The notes under the pieces were generated by a model. It did not search any database and was not told the origin of the DNA. It saw only the letters and a list, made by a program, of their open reading frames with translations. From contig NZ_CP113065.1 of the NCBI RefSeq assembly GCF_026625825.1, forward strand, positions 2,046,001 through 2,110,000: a stretch of DNA of 64,000 nt, read 5' to 3'. This document shows, in pieces, positions 45,050-55,919 of this stretch. Source of the stretch: Pseudoxanthomonas sp. SL93 (GTDB lineage Bacteria; Pseudomonadota; Gammaproteobacteria; Xanthomonadales; Xanthomonadaceae). Made by a program: the position numbers and the translations under genes. How positions within the stretch are numbered: the first letter of the stretch is position 1; every line of letters begins with the position of its first letter.

Positions 45050-47659
45050 TCACCCGCCGGAAGCGCGGCGCTCGAACTGCAGCTGTCCGCCTTCGGCGCG
45101 CACGCGCACCGTATCCCCGGCACCGAAGTCGCCCGACAGGATCTTGTGGGCCAGCGGATTCTCCAATTGCGCCTGGATCGCGCGCTTCAGCGGCCGCGCA
45201 CCGTAGACCGGGTCGAAGCCGACGTTGCCCAGCAGCATCAGCGCCGAATCGTCCAGTTCCAGCACGATCTGCCGCTCCGCCAGGCGCTTGGCCAGGTAGC
45301 GCGTCTGGATACGCGCGATCTCGCGGATCTGCGCCTTGTCCAGCGGATGGAACACGACGATGTCGTCCAGGCGATTGATGAATTCGGGCCGGAAGTGCGC
45401 CTGCACCACGCCCATCACCGCCGCCTTCATCTGCGTGTAGCTCTCCGGCGTGTCGCCCGCGCCGCCCCCATCGCTCATGTCCTGGATGAGGCTGGAGCCC
45501 AGGTTGGAGGTCATCACGATGACCGTGTTGCGGAAATCCACCGTGCGGCCCTGGCCGTCGGTCAGGCGGCCATCGTCCAGCACCTGCAGCAGGATGTTGA
45601 ACACGTCCGGATGCGCCTTCTCCACCTCGTCCAGCAGGATCACGCTGTACGGGCGACGACGCACGGCCTCGGTCAGGTAGCCGCCTTCCTCGTAACCCAC
45701 ATAGCCCGGAGGCGCGCCGACCAGGCGGCTGACCGCGTGCTTCTCCATGAACTCGCTCATGTCGATGCGGACCATCGCGTCGCTGCTGTCGAACAGGAAC
45801 TCGGCCAGCGCCTTGCACAGCTCGGTCTTGCCCACGCCGGTCGGGCCGAGGAACAGGAACGAGCCACTGGGCCGGTCGGGATCGGAGATGCCGGCGCGCG
45901 AACGGCGCACGGCGTCGGACACGACCTTGATCGCCTCCTCCTGCCCGATCACGCGGCCGCGCAGCGACTGCTCCATCTGCAGCAGCTTCTCGCGCTCGCC
46001 TTCCAGCATCTTGCTGACCGGGATGCCGGTCCAGCGGCTGACGACCTCGGCGATCTCCTCGTCGGTGACCTTGTCCTGCAACAGGCGGAAGCCTTTCTGC
46101 TCGGCCTCCTGCGCGGCCGCCAGCTGCTTCTCCAGTTCCGGCAACTGGCCGTACTGCAGTTCGCTCATGCGCGCGTAGTCCTGCTTGCGCTGCGCGGCCT
46201 CCAGCTCCAGCTTCACGCGCTCGATCTGTTCCTTGATCTTGGTGGCGCCGGTCAGCGTGGCTTTCTCGGCCTTCCAGATTTCTTCCAGGTCGTTGAACTC
46301 GCGCTGCAGCGATTCGATCTCGGTCTCCAGATCGGCCAGGCGCTGCTTCGACTGTGCGTCCTTCTCCTTCTTCAGTGCTTCGCGCTGGATCTTCAGCTGG
46401 ATCAGCCGGCGCTCCATGCGGTCCATTTCTTCCGGCTTGGAGTCGATTTCCATGCGGATGCGCGACGCCGCTTCATCCATCAGGTCGATGGCCTTGTCCG
46501 GCAGCTGGCGGTCGGCGATGTAGCGGTGCGACAGCGTGGCCGCGGCGACGATGGCGGGGTCGGTGATCTCGACGCCATGGTGCACGGCGTACTTCTCCTT
46601 CAGCCCGCGCAGGATGGCGATGGTGTCCTCGACGCTGGGTTCGCCCACGAACACCTTCTGGAAACGGCGCTCAAGCGCGGCGTCCTTCTCGACGTACTTG
46701 CGGTATTCGTCCAGCGTGGTCGCGCCGATGCAATGCAGCTCGCCGCGTGCCAGCGCGGGCTTCAGCATGTTGCCGGCGTCCATGGAGCCTTCGGCCTTGC
46801 CGGCGCCGACCATGGTGTGCAGTTCGTCGATGAAGAGGATGATCTGGCCTTCGTTCTTGGCCAGGTCGTTGAGCACGGCCTTCAGGCGCTCTTCGAATTC
46901 GCCGCGGAACTTCGCGCCGGCGATCAGGGCGCCCATGTCCAGGCTCAGCACGCGCTTGCCCTTCAGGCCTTCCGGCACCTCGCCGTTGACGATGCGTTGC
47001 GCCAGGCCTTCGACGATGGCGGTCTTGCCCACGCCGGGCTCGCCGATCAGCACGGGATTGTTCTTGGTACGGCGCTGCAGGACCTGGATGGTGCGGCGGA
47101 TTTCCTCGTCACGACCGATCACCGGATCCAGCTTGCCGATCTCCGCGCGCTCGGTGAGGTCGATGGTGTACTTCTCCAGCGCCTGGCGCTGGTCTTCGGC
47201 ATTCTCGGATTGCACTTTCTCACCCCCGCGCAGACGGTCGATGGCGGCACGCAGCTTCTGCTTGTCGGCGCCGCTGGCCTTCAGCTCCTGCCCGGCGGCC
47301 CCGCTGTCGTCCAGCGCCGCCAGCAGGAACCACTCGCTGGCGATGTAGGTATCGCCACTGTCCTGCGCCAGCTTGTCGGTGACGTTGAGCAGGCGCGAGA
47401 GGTCGTTGCCGATGGACAGGCTGCCGGCCTGGCCGGTCACCTTGGGCAGCTTGTCGAGCGCTTCGCCCAGCCGCTCGCGCAGCAGGGGCACGTTGACGCC
47501 GGCCTGCGACAGCAACGGCCGCGTGCTGCCGCCCTGCTGCTCCAGCAACGCGGTGAGCACGTGCACCGGTTCGATCATGGTGTGGTCGCGGCCCACGGCC
47601 AGCGACTGCGCGTCGGCCAGCGCCTGCTGGAAACGCGAGGTCAGTTTGTCCATCCGCAT
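45050..47659 (-). CDS. clpB: ATP-dependent disaggregase ClpB
   Basis: ClpB (869 residues) is a hexameric AAA+ chaperone that pulls apart protein aggregates with DnaK. Domains in order: N-terminal Clp_N ([20 protein letters not shown]), first AAA+ module (Walker [10 protein letters not shown], Walker B ILFIDELH), the long coiled-coil middle domain (about residues 410-530), second AAA+ module (Walker [10 protein letters not shown], Walker [10 protein letters not shown]), and a C-terminal small domain. The ATG at 47659 matches the family start; the frame extends to 47713 without similarity. A heat-shock-type promoter lies 53 bases upstream. Confidence 0.97.
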   Translation of the reverse strand: MRMDKLTSRFQQALADAQSLAVGRDHTMIEPVHVLTALLEQQGGSTRPLLSQAGVNVPLLRERLGEALDKLPKVTGQAGSLSIGNDLSRLLNVTDKLAQDSGDTYIASEWFLLAALDDSGAAGQELKASGADKQKLRAAIDRLRGGEKVQSENAEDQRQALEKYTIDLTERAEIGKLDPVIGRDEEIRRTIQVLQRRTKNNPVLIGEPGVGKTAIVEGLAQRIVNGEVPEGLKGKRVLSLDMGALIAGAKFRGEFEERLKAVLNDLAKNEGQIILFIDELHTMVGAGKAEGSMDAGNMLKPALARGELHCIGATTLDEYRKYVEKDAALERRFQKVFVGEPSVEDTIAILRGLKEKYAVHHGVEITDPAIVAAATLSHRYIADRQLPDKAIDLMDEAASRIRMEIDSKPEEMDRMERRLIQLKIQREALKKEKDAQSKQRLADLETEIESLQREFNDLEEIWKAEKATLTGATKIKEQIERVKLELEAAQRKQDYARMSELQYGQLPELEKQLAAAQEAEQKGFRLLQDKVTDEEIAEVVSRWTGIPVSKMLEGEREKLLQMEQSLRGRVIGQEEAIKVVSDAVRRSRAGISDPDRPSGSFLFLGPTGVGKTELCKALAEFLFDSSDAMVRIDMSEFMEKHAVSRLVGAPPGYVGYEEGGYLTEAVRRRPYSVILLDEVEKAHPDVFNILLQVLDDGRLTDGQGRTVDFRNTVIVMTSNLGSSLIQDMSDGGGAGDTPESYTQMKAAVMGVVQAHFRPEFINRLDDIVVFHPLDKAQIREIARIQTRYLAKRLAERQIVLELDDSALMLLGNVGFDPVYGARPLKRAIQAQLENPLAHKILSGDFGAGDTVRVRAEGGQLQFERRASGG

Positions 47660-47711
47660 CGGGAGAACCTCAAGGGGAGTCGGGGCCGGCGAACGCCAGC
47701 CGATGCTACCC

Positions 47712-47739
47712 ACATGCGGTTAAGCGGCGGTGTTTCAAG
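47712..47739 (-). promoter_or_regulatory. sigma-32 (RpoH) type promoter of clpB
   Basis: On the minus strand CTTGAAA (47739-47733) and CCGCATGT (47719-47712) are separated by 13 bases. They match the RpoH consensus CTTGAAA with a CCCCATNT -10 box at all but one defined position. It lies 53 bases before the clpB start, as expected for a heat-shock gene. Confidence 0.75.
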
Positions 47740-47757
47740 AGCGGATGAGACCCGGAT

Positions 47758-49371
47758 TCACCCGCCGGTCGGTCCCTCGGCTGGAACAGACCCCTGCTTC
47801 TGCAGCGACAGCAGGCCCAGCAGCACCGCCAGCGCGGCATACGCCCCGGCGAACTGCCACAGGATCGTCGTGCGCAGGCCTTCCACGTGCCACGGCAGGT
47901 AGATGCCGCCGCGCGGATCGACCGAATGGATGATGCCGAACAGCGTCAGCACCGCGCCGACCAGCAGCGCGACGACGGCGCGGCCGTTGCGTCCGTCGAT
48001 CATCGCCACCAGCGCGGTGGTCCAGATCATCGCGGTGATGATGAAGCCGTTGCCCAGCGTCACGATGGTGGCCAGGTCCGGCAGGCCATGCCCGTCCACG
48101 CCTTCGTACAGGGCGGCGAAACGGTCCGGCGCGATCCACGCCGGATTGCCGAACTTGATCGTCAGCAGGTACGCCACCGAGGGCAGGAAACCCAGCGCCA
48201 CCGCGATGGCGTGCTTGCGCGGCGTTTCGGTGAAGGCCTGCACGGTGATGTCCAGGCCGACGTAGACGATGATCGGCGCCAGCACCGCGACCGGCAGCCA
48301 TTGCACCAGCCCCGACACGTAGCCCAGCACGCCCCCCAGCCCGATGAAGAGGCCGGTCAGCAGCGTGTAGCCCTTGCGCGCGCCCATGTGCTTGTAAGCA
48401 GGCTGGCCGATGTAGGGCGTGGTCTGTGCCACGCCGCCGCAGAAGCCCGCGACCAGCGTGGACACCGCTTCGGCCAGCAGCACGTCGCGCGTGCGGTAGT
48501 CGTCGCCGGCGGCGCGTGCGCTCTCGCTGACGTTGATGCCGCCCACGACCATCAGCAGTCCGAACGGCAGCAGCAGCGGCAGGTAGGGCACCGTATAGGC
48601 CAGGCCGTCCAGCCAGCCCAGCGTGGGCAATGGCAGCGTCACCGCCAGCGGCACGGCATCGGGCACCTTGAAGCCCGGCGCGCCAAGCCCAGCGAGACCC
48701 AGCGCGTAGTACAGCGTGGTGCCGACGATGAAGGCCAGCAGCACGCCGGGAATCTTCACCGGCAGCTTCCCCTTTGCCACCAGCACGTACAGCAGCAGTC
48801 CGAAGGTGACGAAGCCGACGATGGGCTGCCGCAGCGTTTCGATCAGCGGCAGGAAGCCCAGCAGCGTCAGCGCCGCGCCACCGATGGAGCCCAGCAGGCC
48901 CGCGCGCGGCACCGCCCGCGTGACCGCATCGCCGAAGAACGACAGCACCAGCTTCAGTACGCCCATCACCACCAGCGAGGCCATGCCCAGCTGCCAGGTG
49001 GCAGTGGCCGCGGCCTGTTCATCCAGGCCCGCCTGCTTGAAGCCGACGAAGGCCGGCCCCAGCACCAGCAGCGCCATGCCGATGCTGGTCGGTGCATCCA
49101 GGCCCAGCGGCATCGCGGTGACGTCATCGCGCCCCGTCTTCGTCGCCAGCCGGTGCGCCATCCACGTATAGATCAGGTTGCCGACAAGCACACCGAGTGC
49201 AGTGCCGGGGAACATGCGGGTGAACACCACCTCGGCGGGAAACTGGAAGATGCCGATCAGCGCGGCGGCGATGAAGCCGAGGATGGACAGGTTGTCCACC
49301 ACCAGGCCGAAGAAACCGTTGAGGTCGCCGGGTACGAACCAGCGGCGCACGGAGGAAGCCGATGCAGTCAT
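47758..49371 (-). CDS. xanthine/uracil-type permease (NCS2-like)
   Basis: The 537-residue membrane protein has about 12-14 helices. It resembles the nucleobase permease group: FPGTALGVLVGNLIYTWMAHR, RDDVTAMPLGLDAPTSIGMALL, and the conserved GGINVSESARAAGDDY and GGVAQTTPYIGQPAYKHMGAR stretches that hold the substrate-site acidic residue and the TTP/YIG turn. The last two are typical of the AzgA-like and xanthine/uracil branches. The exact substrate (adenine, guanine, hypoxanthine or uracil) cannot be read from the sequence. It lies upstream of clpB, but with the clpB heat-shock promoter in between. Confidence 0.8.
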   Translation of the reverse strand: MTASASSVRRWFVPGDLNGFFGLVVDNLSILGFIAAALIGIFQFPAEVVFTRMFPGTALGVLVGNLIYTWMAHRLATKTGRDDVTAMPLGLDAPTSIGMALLVLGPAFVGFKQAGLDEQAAATATWQLGMASLVVMGVLKLVLSFFGDAVTRAVPRAGLLGSIGGAALTLLGFLPLIETLRQPIVGFVTFGLLLYVLVAKGKLPVKIPGVLLAFIVGTTLYYALGLAGLGAPGFKVPDAVPLAVTLPLPTLGWLDGLAYTVPYLPLLLPFGLLMVVGGINVSESARAAGDDYRTRDVLLAEAVSTLVAGFCGGVAQTTPYIGQPAYKHMGARKGYTLLTGLFIGLGGVLGYVSGLVQWLPVAVLAPIIVYVGLDITVQAFTETPRKHAIAVALGFLPSVAYLLTIKFGNPAWIAPDRFAALYEGVDGHGLPDLATIVTLGNGFIITAMIWTTALVAMIDGRNGRAVVALLVGAVLTLFGIIHSVDPRGGIYLPWHVEGLRTTILWQFAGAYAALAVLLGLLSLQKQGSVPAEGPTGG

Positions 49372-49444
49372 GGGAAAGGAGGTTCAGTGGGGAGGTGGCA
49401 GGAAGCCAGCATAAGCGCCCGCGTGGCCGGCGGGCGCACCAGGT

Positions 49445-49918
49445 TCAGAACGATACGTCCACCGCGTGCCGCGACCACAGCACCGACTGGTGGCCCGTAG
49501 CCTGCTTCCACGCCAGCCGGATCGCCTCGATGTCGGCGCGGCGTTGCGGGGTGTCCTCGTGCAGCACCACCAGCACCTTGGTCTTCAGGCGATTGGGTTC
49601 CTTCGCACCGCGGAACAGCCACTGGCCGTAAGCGTCGAACACGGTCAGGCCGTCGGGAAAGCGCGCGGTCACTTCCTTGTCGAGGAAAGCGCGCCAGGTC
49701 GCTTCGCTGATCTGCTCGGCCTGCGGGCGATCCGCCGGACCCGTCTCTTCCCCCACGCCGAAATAGAGTTCGCTGCGCACCCAGCCGCCGGCCTGCGCCG
49801 GCCGCGCGGCGTCGCCCTGCAGGGCGGAGGTGGCGGACGGGGGCGCATCGGCGACGCCGACACTGGCGCAGCCAGCCAGGGCCAGCGACGCGGCGAGGAC
49901 AAGACTTCTCAGCACCAT
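49445..49918 (-). CDS. DUF3574 lipoprotein
   Basis: The 157-residue protein has a lipoprotein signal with lipobox LAGC (Cys16) and a DUF3574 domain: SELYFGVGEETGP, WRAFLDKEVTARFPDGLTVFDAYGQW, and KVLVVLHEDTPQRRADIEAI. The domain is common in proteobacterial envelope proteins and has no settled function. The ATG at 49918 begins the signal; an upstream in-frame start at 49960 is less likely. It is followed 73 bases later by the permease gene on the same strand and is divergent from TonB receptor 2. Confidence 0.85.
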   Translation of the reverse strand: MVLRSLVLAASLALAGCASVGVADAPPSATSALQGDAARPAQAGGWVRSELYFGVGEETGPADRPQAEQISEATWRAFLDKEVTARFPDGLTVFDAYGQWLFRGAKEPNRLKTKVLVVLHEDTPQRRADIEAIRLAWKQATGHQSVLWSRHAVDVSF

Positions 49919-50255
49919 GGGGAACTCCAGCGGGGGACGCGTACTGTCGGCGCACATCATCGCGCATCGAAATAACCGCTGGGAATGTCGTCATGGATTT
50001 GCGGCATGGGCGCGGTCGCGCGTCGGGCAGCGGAACCGGTGTAACTTTTCCCCACCCGGACGGATGCCCGTACCGTGGCCGATGACACCTCTTCTTTTTC
50101 CTTTGTCCCGATGCCGATCGCACCACCTGCCGCCACCGCGCCTCCGCTCACCCTCTCCCACGGCGGACACGGTGGCGGCGGGTGTCGCTGCCCCTGATCC
50201 CGGGCCTGGTCGACGACGTCCGTTCCACATCCGCACCCCACCCGCAGGAGTTTCC

Positions 50256-52679
50256 ATGTCACGCCCCACCGTGGCGCCGCTCGGCGTCGCCATCGCGTTT
50301 GCCCTCGCCTTCCCCGCCCTGGCCCAGGACGCGCCCGCTGGGCGCGCGACCGACCTGGATGCCGTCATCGTGACCGGTACGCGCGCCACCGACCGGACCG
50401 TGCTGGAATCCACCTCGCCCATCGACGTGCTGACGGCCGAGGACATCCGCAAGGCCGGCGTGTTGAATGGCGAACTCGGCAGCGCGCTGCAGGCGCTGCT
50501 GCCCTCGCTCAACTTCCCGCGCCAGTCCAACTCCGGCGGCGCCGACCACATCCGCGCCGCGCAGCTGCGCGGCCTGAGCCCCAATCAGGTGCTGGTGCTG
50601 GTCAACGGCAAGCGCCGCCACACCAGCGCGCTGGTCAACACCGACAGCAAGATCGGCAAGGGCAACACGCCGGTGGACTTCAACGCCATCCCGGTCAGCG
50701 CGATCAAGCGCATCGAAGTGCTGCGCGACGGCGCCGGCGCACAGTACGGCTCGGATGCGGTGGCCGGCGTCATCAACGTCATCCTCGATGACGCGCCCGA
50801 AGGCGGGGCCATAGAAGCCAGCTACGGCGCGCACCACACCAAGGTGGAGCCGATCGACCAGACCGTCACCGACGGCCAGACCGGCTTCTTCAGCGCACAG
50901 GTCGGCGACCGCATCGGCGACGACGGCTTCTTCCGCGTGGGCCTGGAATACAAGCAGCGCGAAGGCACCAACCGCGCCGGCTTCGACCAGATTCCCTTCT
51001 TCGAGGAACAGACGCCCGACAACCTCGCGCTGGCCGGCCAGCGCAACTACGTGCTGGGCGACGGCAGCTCGAAGGACATCAACGCCTGGCTCAACGCCGC
51101 CGTGCCGCTGGGCGAATCGGCCGAGCTGTACGCCTTCGGCACCTGGCACCAGAGCGATACCGAAGGCGCGAACTACTTCCGTTACCCCGATGGCGTGGCG
51201 AACTGGAAGGAGGTCTATCCGGACGGCTACCGCCCCATCTCCGAAGGCGACAACCTGGACCTGGCCGGCGTGGCCGGCGTGCGCGGCCAATGGGGTGAGT
51301 GGGATTACGACGCCAGCCTCAACCACGGCCGCAACGAATTCACCTACCGCCTGCGCAATTCGCTCAACGCCTCGCTGGGCCCCAGCAGCCCGACGCGCTT
51401 CAAGACCGGCGACTACGAGTCGGCACAGACGCTCGTCAACCTCGACCTGAGCCGCGTGTTCGGCGCACACACGTTCGCCACTGGCCTCGAGTTCCGCCAT
51501 GAGACCTTCGAGACCGGCGCCGGCGATCCTGCGTCGTATGCGGCGGGTCCCTATACCGACCGCCCGACCGGCTCGCAGGCCGGTGGCGGCCTGACGCCGC
51601 AGGACACCGCCGACCTCGACCGCGACGTCTCCAGCGTGTATGCCAGCCTCAGCAGCCAGTGGGGCGAGAAGTTCACCACCGACCTCGCCGCGCGCTACGA
51701 ACATTATGACGACTTCGGCGGCGAACTGACCGGCAAGCTGGCCGCGCGTTACGAGTTCGCGCCCGCCTTCGCACTGCGCGGCTCGGTGTCGAACAACTTC
51801 CGCGCACCGTCGCTGAGCCAGATCGGGTTCGAATCCACCTCCACCGGCTACGACGCGTCCGGCCAGCTCACCCAGGGCCGCCTGCTGTCGGTCAACAATC
51901 CCATCGCCCGTGCGCTGGGCGCGCAGGACCTGGACCCGGAGAAGTCGTTGAACCTCAGCCTGGGCTTCACCAGCCGCATCGGCGAGCACTTCGACGTATC
52001 GCTGGACGTGTTCCGCATCGACATCGACGACCGCGTGGCGATCACCGAACGCATCAGCGGCGACGCGCTGACGGATTTCGTGCTGGACAACTTCGGCGTG
52101 CCCGGCGTGCAGAGCGCGAACTTCTTCATCAACGCCGCCGACACCCGCACCGAAGGCGCGGAACTGGTGGCCAACTGGCGGCAGGCACTGGGCGGCGGCG
52201 ACCTGCTGCTGACCGGCACCTACAGCTATGCGAAGACCGAGCTCAAGCGCATCACCGCCACGCCCGATTCGCTGCTGGCCATCGACCCGGACTACGTGCT
52301 GTTCGGCATCGAGGAAAGCAACACGCTGACCGATGCGGCCCCACGTACGCGTGGCATCTTCACCGCCAGCTGGGACAACACGGACTGGTCGCTGCTGGGA
52401 CGCGTCAGCCGGCATGGCAGCGCCAAGCGCGTGTTCAACTTCGGCGGCGGTTTCGAGCCCGAGCAGACCTATGGCGCGGAATGGCAGCTGGATGCGGAAG
52501 TGGGGTACCGCTTCTCGCCGAACTGGAGCATCGCCGTCGGCGGGCTCAACCTGACCGACGAGTACCCGGACCTGTCGAACGAGGACATCTACTACTTCGG
52601 CAACCTGCCGTACGACGTACTGTCGCCCATCGGCAGCAATGGGGCGTACTACTACACGCGGATTCGCTACACCTTCTGA
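50256..52679 (+). CDS. TonB-dependent outer-membrane receptor 2
   Basis: The 807-residue protein has a signal peptide (cleavage after ALA near residue 24), a TonB-box-like DAVIVTG, a plug domain (RKAGVLNGELGSALQALLPS, then LVLVNGKRRHTSALVNTDSK and AQYGSDAVAGVINVILDD), and a beta-barrel that ends YYYTRIRYTF with a terminal phenylalanine. It is clearly a paralogue of the receptor at 37090-39480, sharing the DRTVxES segment and the plug layout. The ligand is unknown. GCAGGAG precedes the ATG at 50256. The frame is open far upstream (to 49830), but that part lies antisense to the DUF3574 gene. Confidence 0.92.
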   Translation: MSRPTVAPLGVAIAFALAFPALAQDAPAGRATDLDAVIVTGTRATDRTVLESTSPIDVLTAEDIRKAGVLNGELGSALQALLPSLNFPRQSNSGGADHIRAAQLRGLSPNQVLVLVNGKRRHTSALVNTDSKIGKGNTPVDFNAIPVSAIKRIEVLRDGAGAQYGSDAVAGVINVILDDAPEGGAIEASYGAHHTKVEPIDQTVTDGQTGFFSAQVGDRIGDDGFFRVGLEYKQREGTNRAGFDQIPFFEEQTPDNLALAGQRNYVLGDGSSKDINAWLNAAVPLGESAELYAFGTWHQSDTEGANYFRYPDGVANWKEVYPDGYRPISEGDNLDLAGVAGVRGQWGEWDYDASLNHGRNEFTYRLRNSLNASLGPSSPTRFKTGDYESAQTLVNLDLSRVFGAHTFATGLEFRHETFETGAGDPASYAAGPYTDRPTGSQAGGGLTPQDTADLDRDVSSVYASLSSQWGEKFTTDLAARYEHYDDFGGELTGKLAARYEFAPAFALRGSVSNNFRAPSLSQIGFESTSTGYDASGQLTQGRLLSVNNPIARALGAQDLDPEKSLNLSLGFTSRIGEHFDVSLDVFRIDIDDRVAITERISGDALTDFVLDNFGVPGVQSANFFINAADTRTEGAELVANWRQALGGGDLLLTGTYSYAKTELKRITATPDSLLAIDPDYVLFGIEESNTLTDAAPRTRGIFTASWDNTDWSLLGRVSRHGSAKRVFNFGGGFEPEQTYGAEWQLDAEVGYRFSPNWSIAVGGLNLTDEYPDLSNEDIYYFGNLPYDVLSPIGSNGAYYYTRIRYTF

Positions 52680-52693
52680 CACGGAGCCGGTAG

Positions 52694-52718
52694 GGCCACC
52701 CCGGGGATCGGGGTGGCC
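52694..52718 (+). terminator. hairpin after TonB receptor 2 gene
   Basis: GGCCACCCCG (52694-52703) and CGGGGTGGCC (52709-52718) form a perfect 10-bp stem around GGGAT, 15 bases after the stop. There is no T-run, so termination is probable but not certain. Confidence 0.6.
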
Positions 52719-52947
52719 GCCAACGCACGGATCGGACGGGCGTCGCGGGACGGGACCCGCGCGGGCAACCGCAGCGTCCAGGGACAGGCAGGCTGGCCGC
52801 GCCCCGCTGTGTGCGGACACCGCCGAAGATGAGCGCATCGCAATGCGCCTGGATGGCGAACCACCTGGACACCCCTCTGCGGGTAGCGTGCGCCATGCGC
52901 ACGATGCAGCGGTTCGCTCACCTCATGCGTCGTGCGCGAAGCGCACG

Positions 52948-53364
52948 CTACAGGAACCGTGCCCGCTCTTCCTCCGTCGGCACATGGCACGACGTCGTGC
53001 CGAACCAGCGATACCGGTTCCGCGCCACCCACCGATAAAGCGGATCGCGCACGGCGCGCGGCAGCAGCGCCATCACGCCTGCCAGTCGCCACGCACCGCC
53101 CAGGCCCGAAAGCACGCGCCGGATCGCATCGGTATCGGTCCACGCGCGCCCGTCATCCACCAGCAGGAACGACGCCGGATCGTCCGGGTCCAGCCCGTGC
53201 GTCGCCAGCAGCGCGCGGCCCGCCTGCGACTGCATCGCGGCGAAGCGGTAGCGTCGTTCGCGATCATGCCGCAGCAGGAAGCGTACCCACCCGTTGCACA
53301 GCACGCAGATGCCGTCGAAGACGATGACCGGTCCGTCAACAGGGTGCGGGTCGTCAATCGGCAT
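52948..53364 (-). CDS. DUF393 (DCC family) thiol-oxidoreductase-like protein
   Basis: The 138-residue protein matches the DCC/DUF393 family: IVFDGICVLCNGWVRFLLRHD contains the family DGxCxxC motif, followed by FAAMQSQAGRALL and a C-terminal YRWVARNRYRWFG stretch. The CxxC suggests thiol-disulfide chemistry, but the true role of the family is not known. The ATG at 53364 places the motif 18 residues in, as is usual; the frame upstream of it runs through a dispersed repeat. No signal peptide is seen. Confidence 0.87.
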   Translation of the reverse strand: MPIDDPHPVDGPVIVFDGICVLCNGWVRFLLRHDRERRYRFAAMQSQAGRALLATHGLDPDDPASFLLVDDGRAWTDTDAIRRVLSGLGGAWRLAGVMALLPRAVRDPLYRWVARNRYRWFGTTSCHVPTEEERARFL

Positions 53365-53395
53365 GCGCTGTCTCCGCGCGCAAGCAGCTTCCTTC

Positions 53396-53440
53396 CCCTC
53401 TCCCCGCGCGCGGGGAGAGGGTGCCGGAGGCGGGTGAGGG
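53396..53440 (+). repeat. dispersed repeat A-like element, third copy
   Basis: A perfect 26-base palindrome (53396-53421) with arm CCCTCTCCCCGCG is followed by TGCCGGAGGCGGGTGAGGGG. The CCTCTCCC, GGGAGAGGG and GGGTGAGGG blocks and their order match the elements at 1391-1454 and 2166-2223, so this is a shorter relative. It lies between the DUF393 and DUF4166 genes. Confidence 0.6.
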
Positions 53441-53543
53441 GTGAACGGAGTCCGGATGACACCTGCCACGCTGAATCGACAGCATGCGGCATGCGCGGCC
53501 CCGTGCATGCAGCGGGCCGAGCGACGCACCGCGTCCTGCAGCG

Positions 53544-54077
53544 TTACCCGACATGCAACCACCCCCGGTAATGCACCAGCAAGCCGGCCAGCGGCAATGC
53601 CGCCCACACGTCGAACCGGTAGCGGTCGCCTTCCGCGGATTCGCGCGCGCCCAAGCCGGTGAACCAGCGCGCGGGCAGTGCCACGCCGAACACGCGCACA
53701 CGGACCACGCGCCATTCGATCGCCTGCCCCACCACGTCGAGCCGGAAGCCGAACGTCGCCAGCCCGAGTCGTTCGCACAGCACATCGCCCTCGCGCCACA
53801 GGCGGGACGGCATCGCGCGGCCGCCGATGCGGCGCGTCCAGTGTTCTTCCGCCGGGGACGCGTCGATGTCGACGCTCAGCGGACCGGCAACGGCGGGCGG
53901 CAGGTGCGTGGCGGCGGCAATGCAGCGCGATAGCCAGCCGCTGCCACGCGCCACCTCAACTTCACCCTGGTGGCGACGCTTCCCTTGCGCCGCATGCAGC
54001 GCGCGCACCGGTGCCGGCAACGTATCGAACGCCGGGCCCAGTAGCTGTTCGAAGAGAGGTCCTACGGCTGGATCCAT
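53544..54077 (-). CDS. DUF4166 protein
   Basis: The 177-residue protein matches DUF4166: FEQLLGPAFDTLPAPVRALH at the start, RGSGWLSRCIAAATHLPPAV, EEHWTRRIGGRAMPSRLW, and the closing RYRFDVWAALPLAGLLVHY followed by RGWL. The family is found in many bacteria and its function is not established. No signal peptide or membrane helix of convincing length is seen. Its ATG at 54077 lies inside the end of pgeF (16-base overlap), so it is translated with the rluD-pgeF unit. Confidence 0.82.
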   Translation of the reverse strand: MDPAVGPLFEQLLGPAFDTLPAPVRALHAAQGKRRHQGEVEVARGSGWLSRCIAAATHLPPAVAGPLSVDIDASPAEEHWTRRIGGRAMPSRLWREGDVLCERLGLATFGFRLDVVGQAIEWRVVRVRVFGVALPARWFTGLGARESAEGDRYRFDVWAALPLAGLLVHYRGWLHVG

Positions 54078-54825
54078 GCCAGCGTGGCGATCCGTCCGCT
54101 GCGCCCATCCCGGCGATGCGAAAAGAAGCGTGCAGGTTCGCTGATCGTGCAGAGGTCGCCACCATGGACGTCGGCGGAGGCCATGCCGCATGCCACGAGG
54201 CGACGGCGCGCCAACGCGGGCAGGTCGGCGAGCCAGTGATCCGGCCGGGTCGGCACGAAGCAGGCCGCGGCATCCGCATCGTGCGCAACGAATACGTCGA
54301 AGACGTCCTTGCCCACTTCATACCGTTGCGGCCCCGCCGCCGGGCCGATCCAGGCCATCAGGGCGGCGGCCGGCGTACGCATCGCGGCCAGCGTCGCTTC
54401 CAGCATGCCTTTCGACAGGCCGGGCCAGCCGGCATGCGCGGCGGCCACCTCACTGCCGTCCTTCGCGGCGAACACCACCGGCAGGCAGTCGGCGGTGAGG
54501 ATGGCCAGCACCACGCCCGGCGTGCGGGTCACGGCGGCGTCGGCGGTCGGCTCTTCGCCTTCTTCGACCGCCGGCGCATCGAACTGCAGCACGTCGGTGC
54601 CATGCACCTGGCGGAGCCAGTGCGGCGCGGAGGGCAACGCGGCCAGGTCGACCAGCTGGGCGCGGTTGCGCGCGACCGTCGCCGGATCATCGCCATCGGC
54701 GGCGTACCGGTTGCCAAGATTGAAGCTGTCGAACGGCGCCTGCGAGAACCCCGCACCATGCCGCAAGGTGGTGAACGCGCGCACGCCGGGCGGACCCGGC
54801 CAGCCGGCGCGGATCACCGCGTCGC

Positions 54826-54829
<4 letters not shown>
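54062..54829 (-). CDS. pgeF: peptidoglycan-editing/purine nucleoside phosphorylase-like PgeF (YfiH)
   Basis: The 255-residue protein is a member of the multicopper-laccase-like DUF152 family. Metal ligands are in [27 protein letters not shown] and [11 protein letters not shown]. The family acts in peptidoglycan precursor quality control in E. coli, and human and bacterial relatives have purine nucleoside activity. The GTG at 54829 overlaps the rluD stop (GTGA), which fixes the start. The long frame upstream to 55117 is antisense-like and was trimmed. Confidence 0.93.
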
Positions 54830-55800
<971 letters not shown>

Positions 55801-55919
55801 GCGGTCGGGGCGGCGTCGGACCCGGTCGGAACAGGGGTGTTGGCCGAATGTTCATGGCGGAAGCAGCGCCTAGGCTATCATCGACACCCTGTTTCCCTGC
55901 CGCGGCCTGCCGCCAGCCC

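Noticed and set aside
45005..47902. A 965-codon plus-strand open frame over clpB, and similar long frames over aspS (28735-30726), recQ (2154-4001) and prlC (10396-12435)
   Set aside because: Each lies antisense to a gene with clear catalytic motifs and encodes compositionally biased sequence without recognisable domains.
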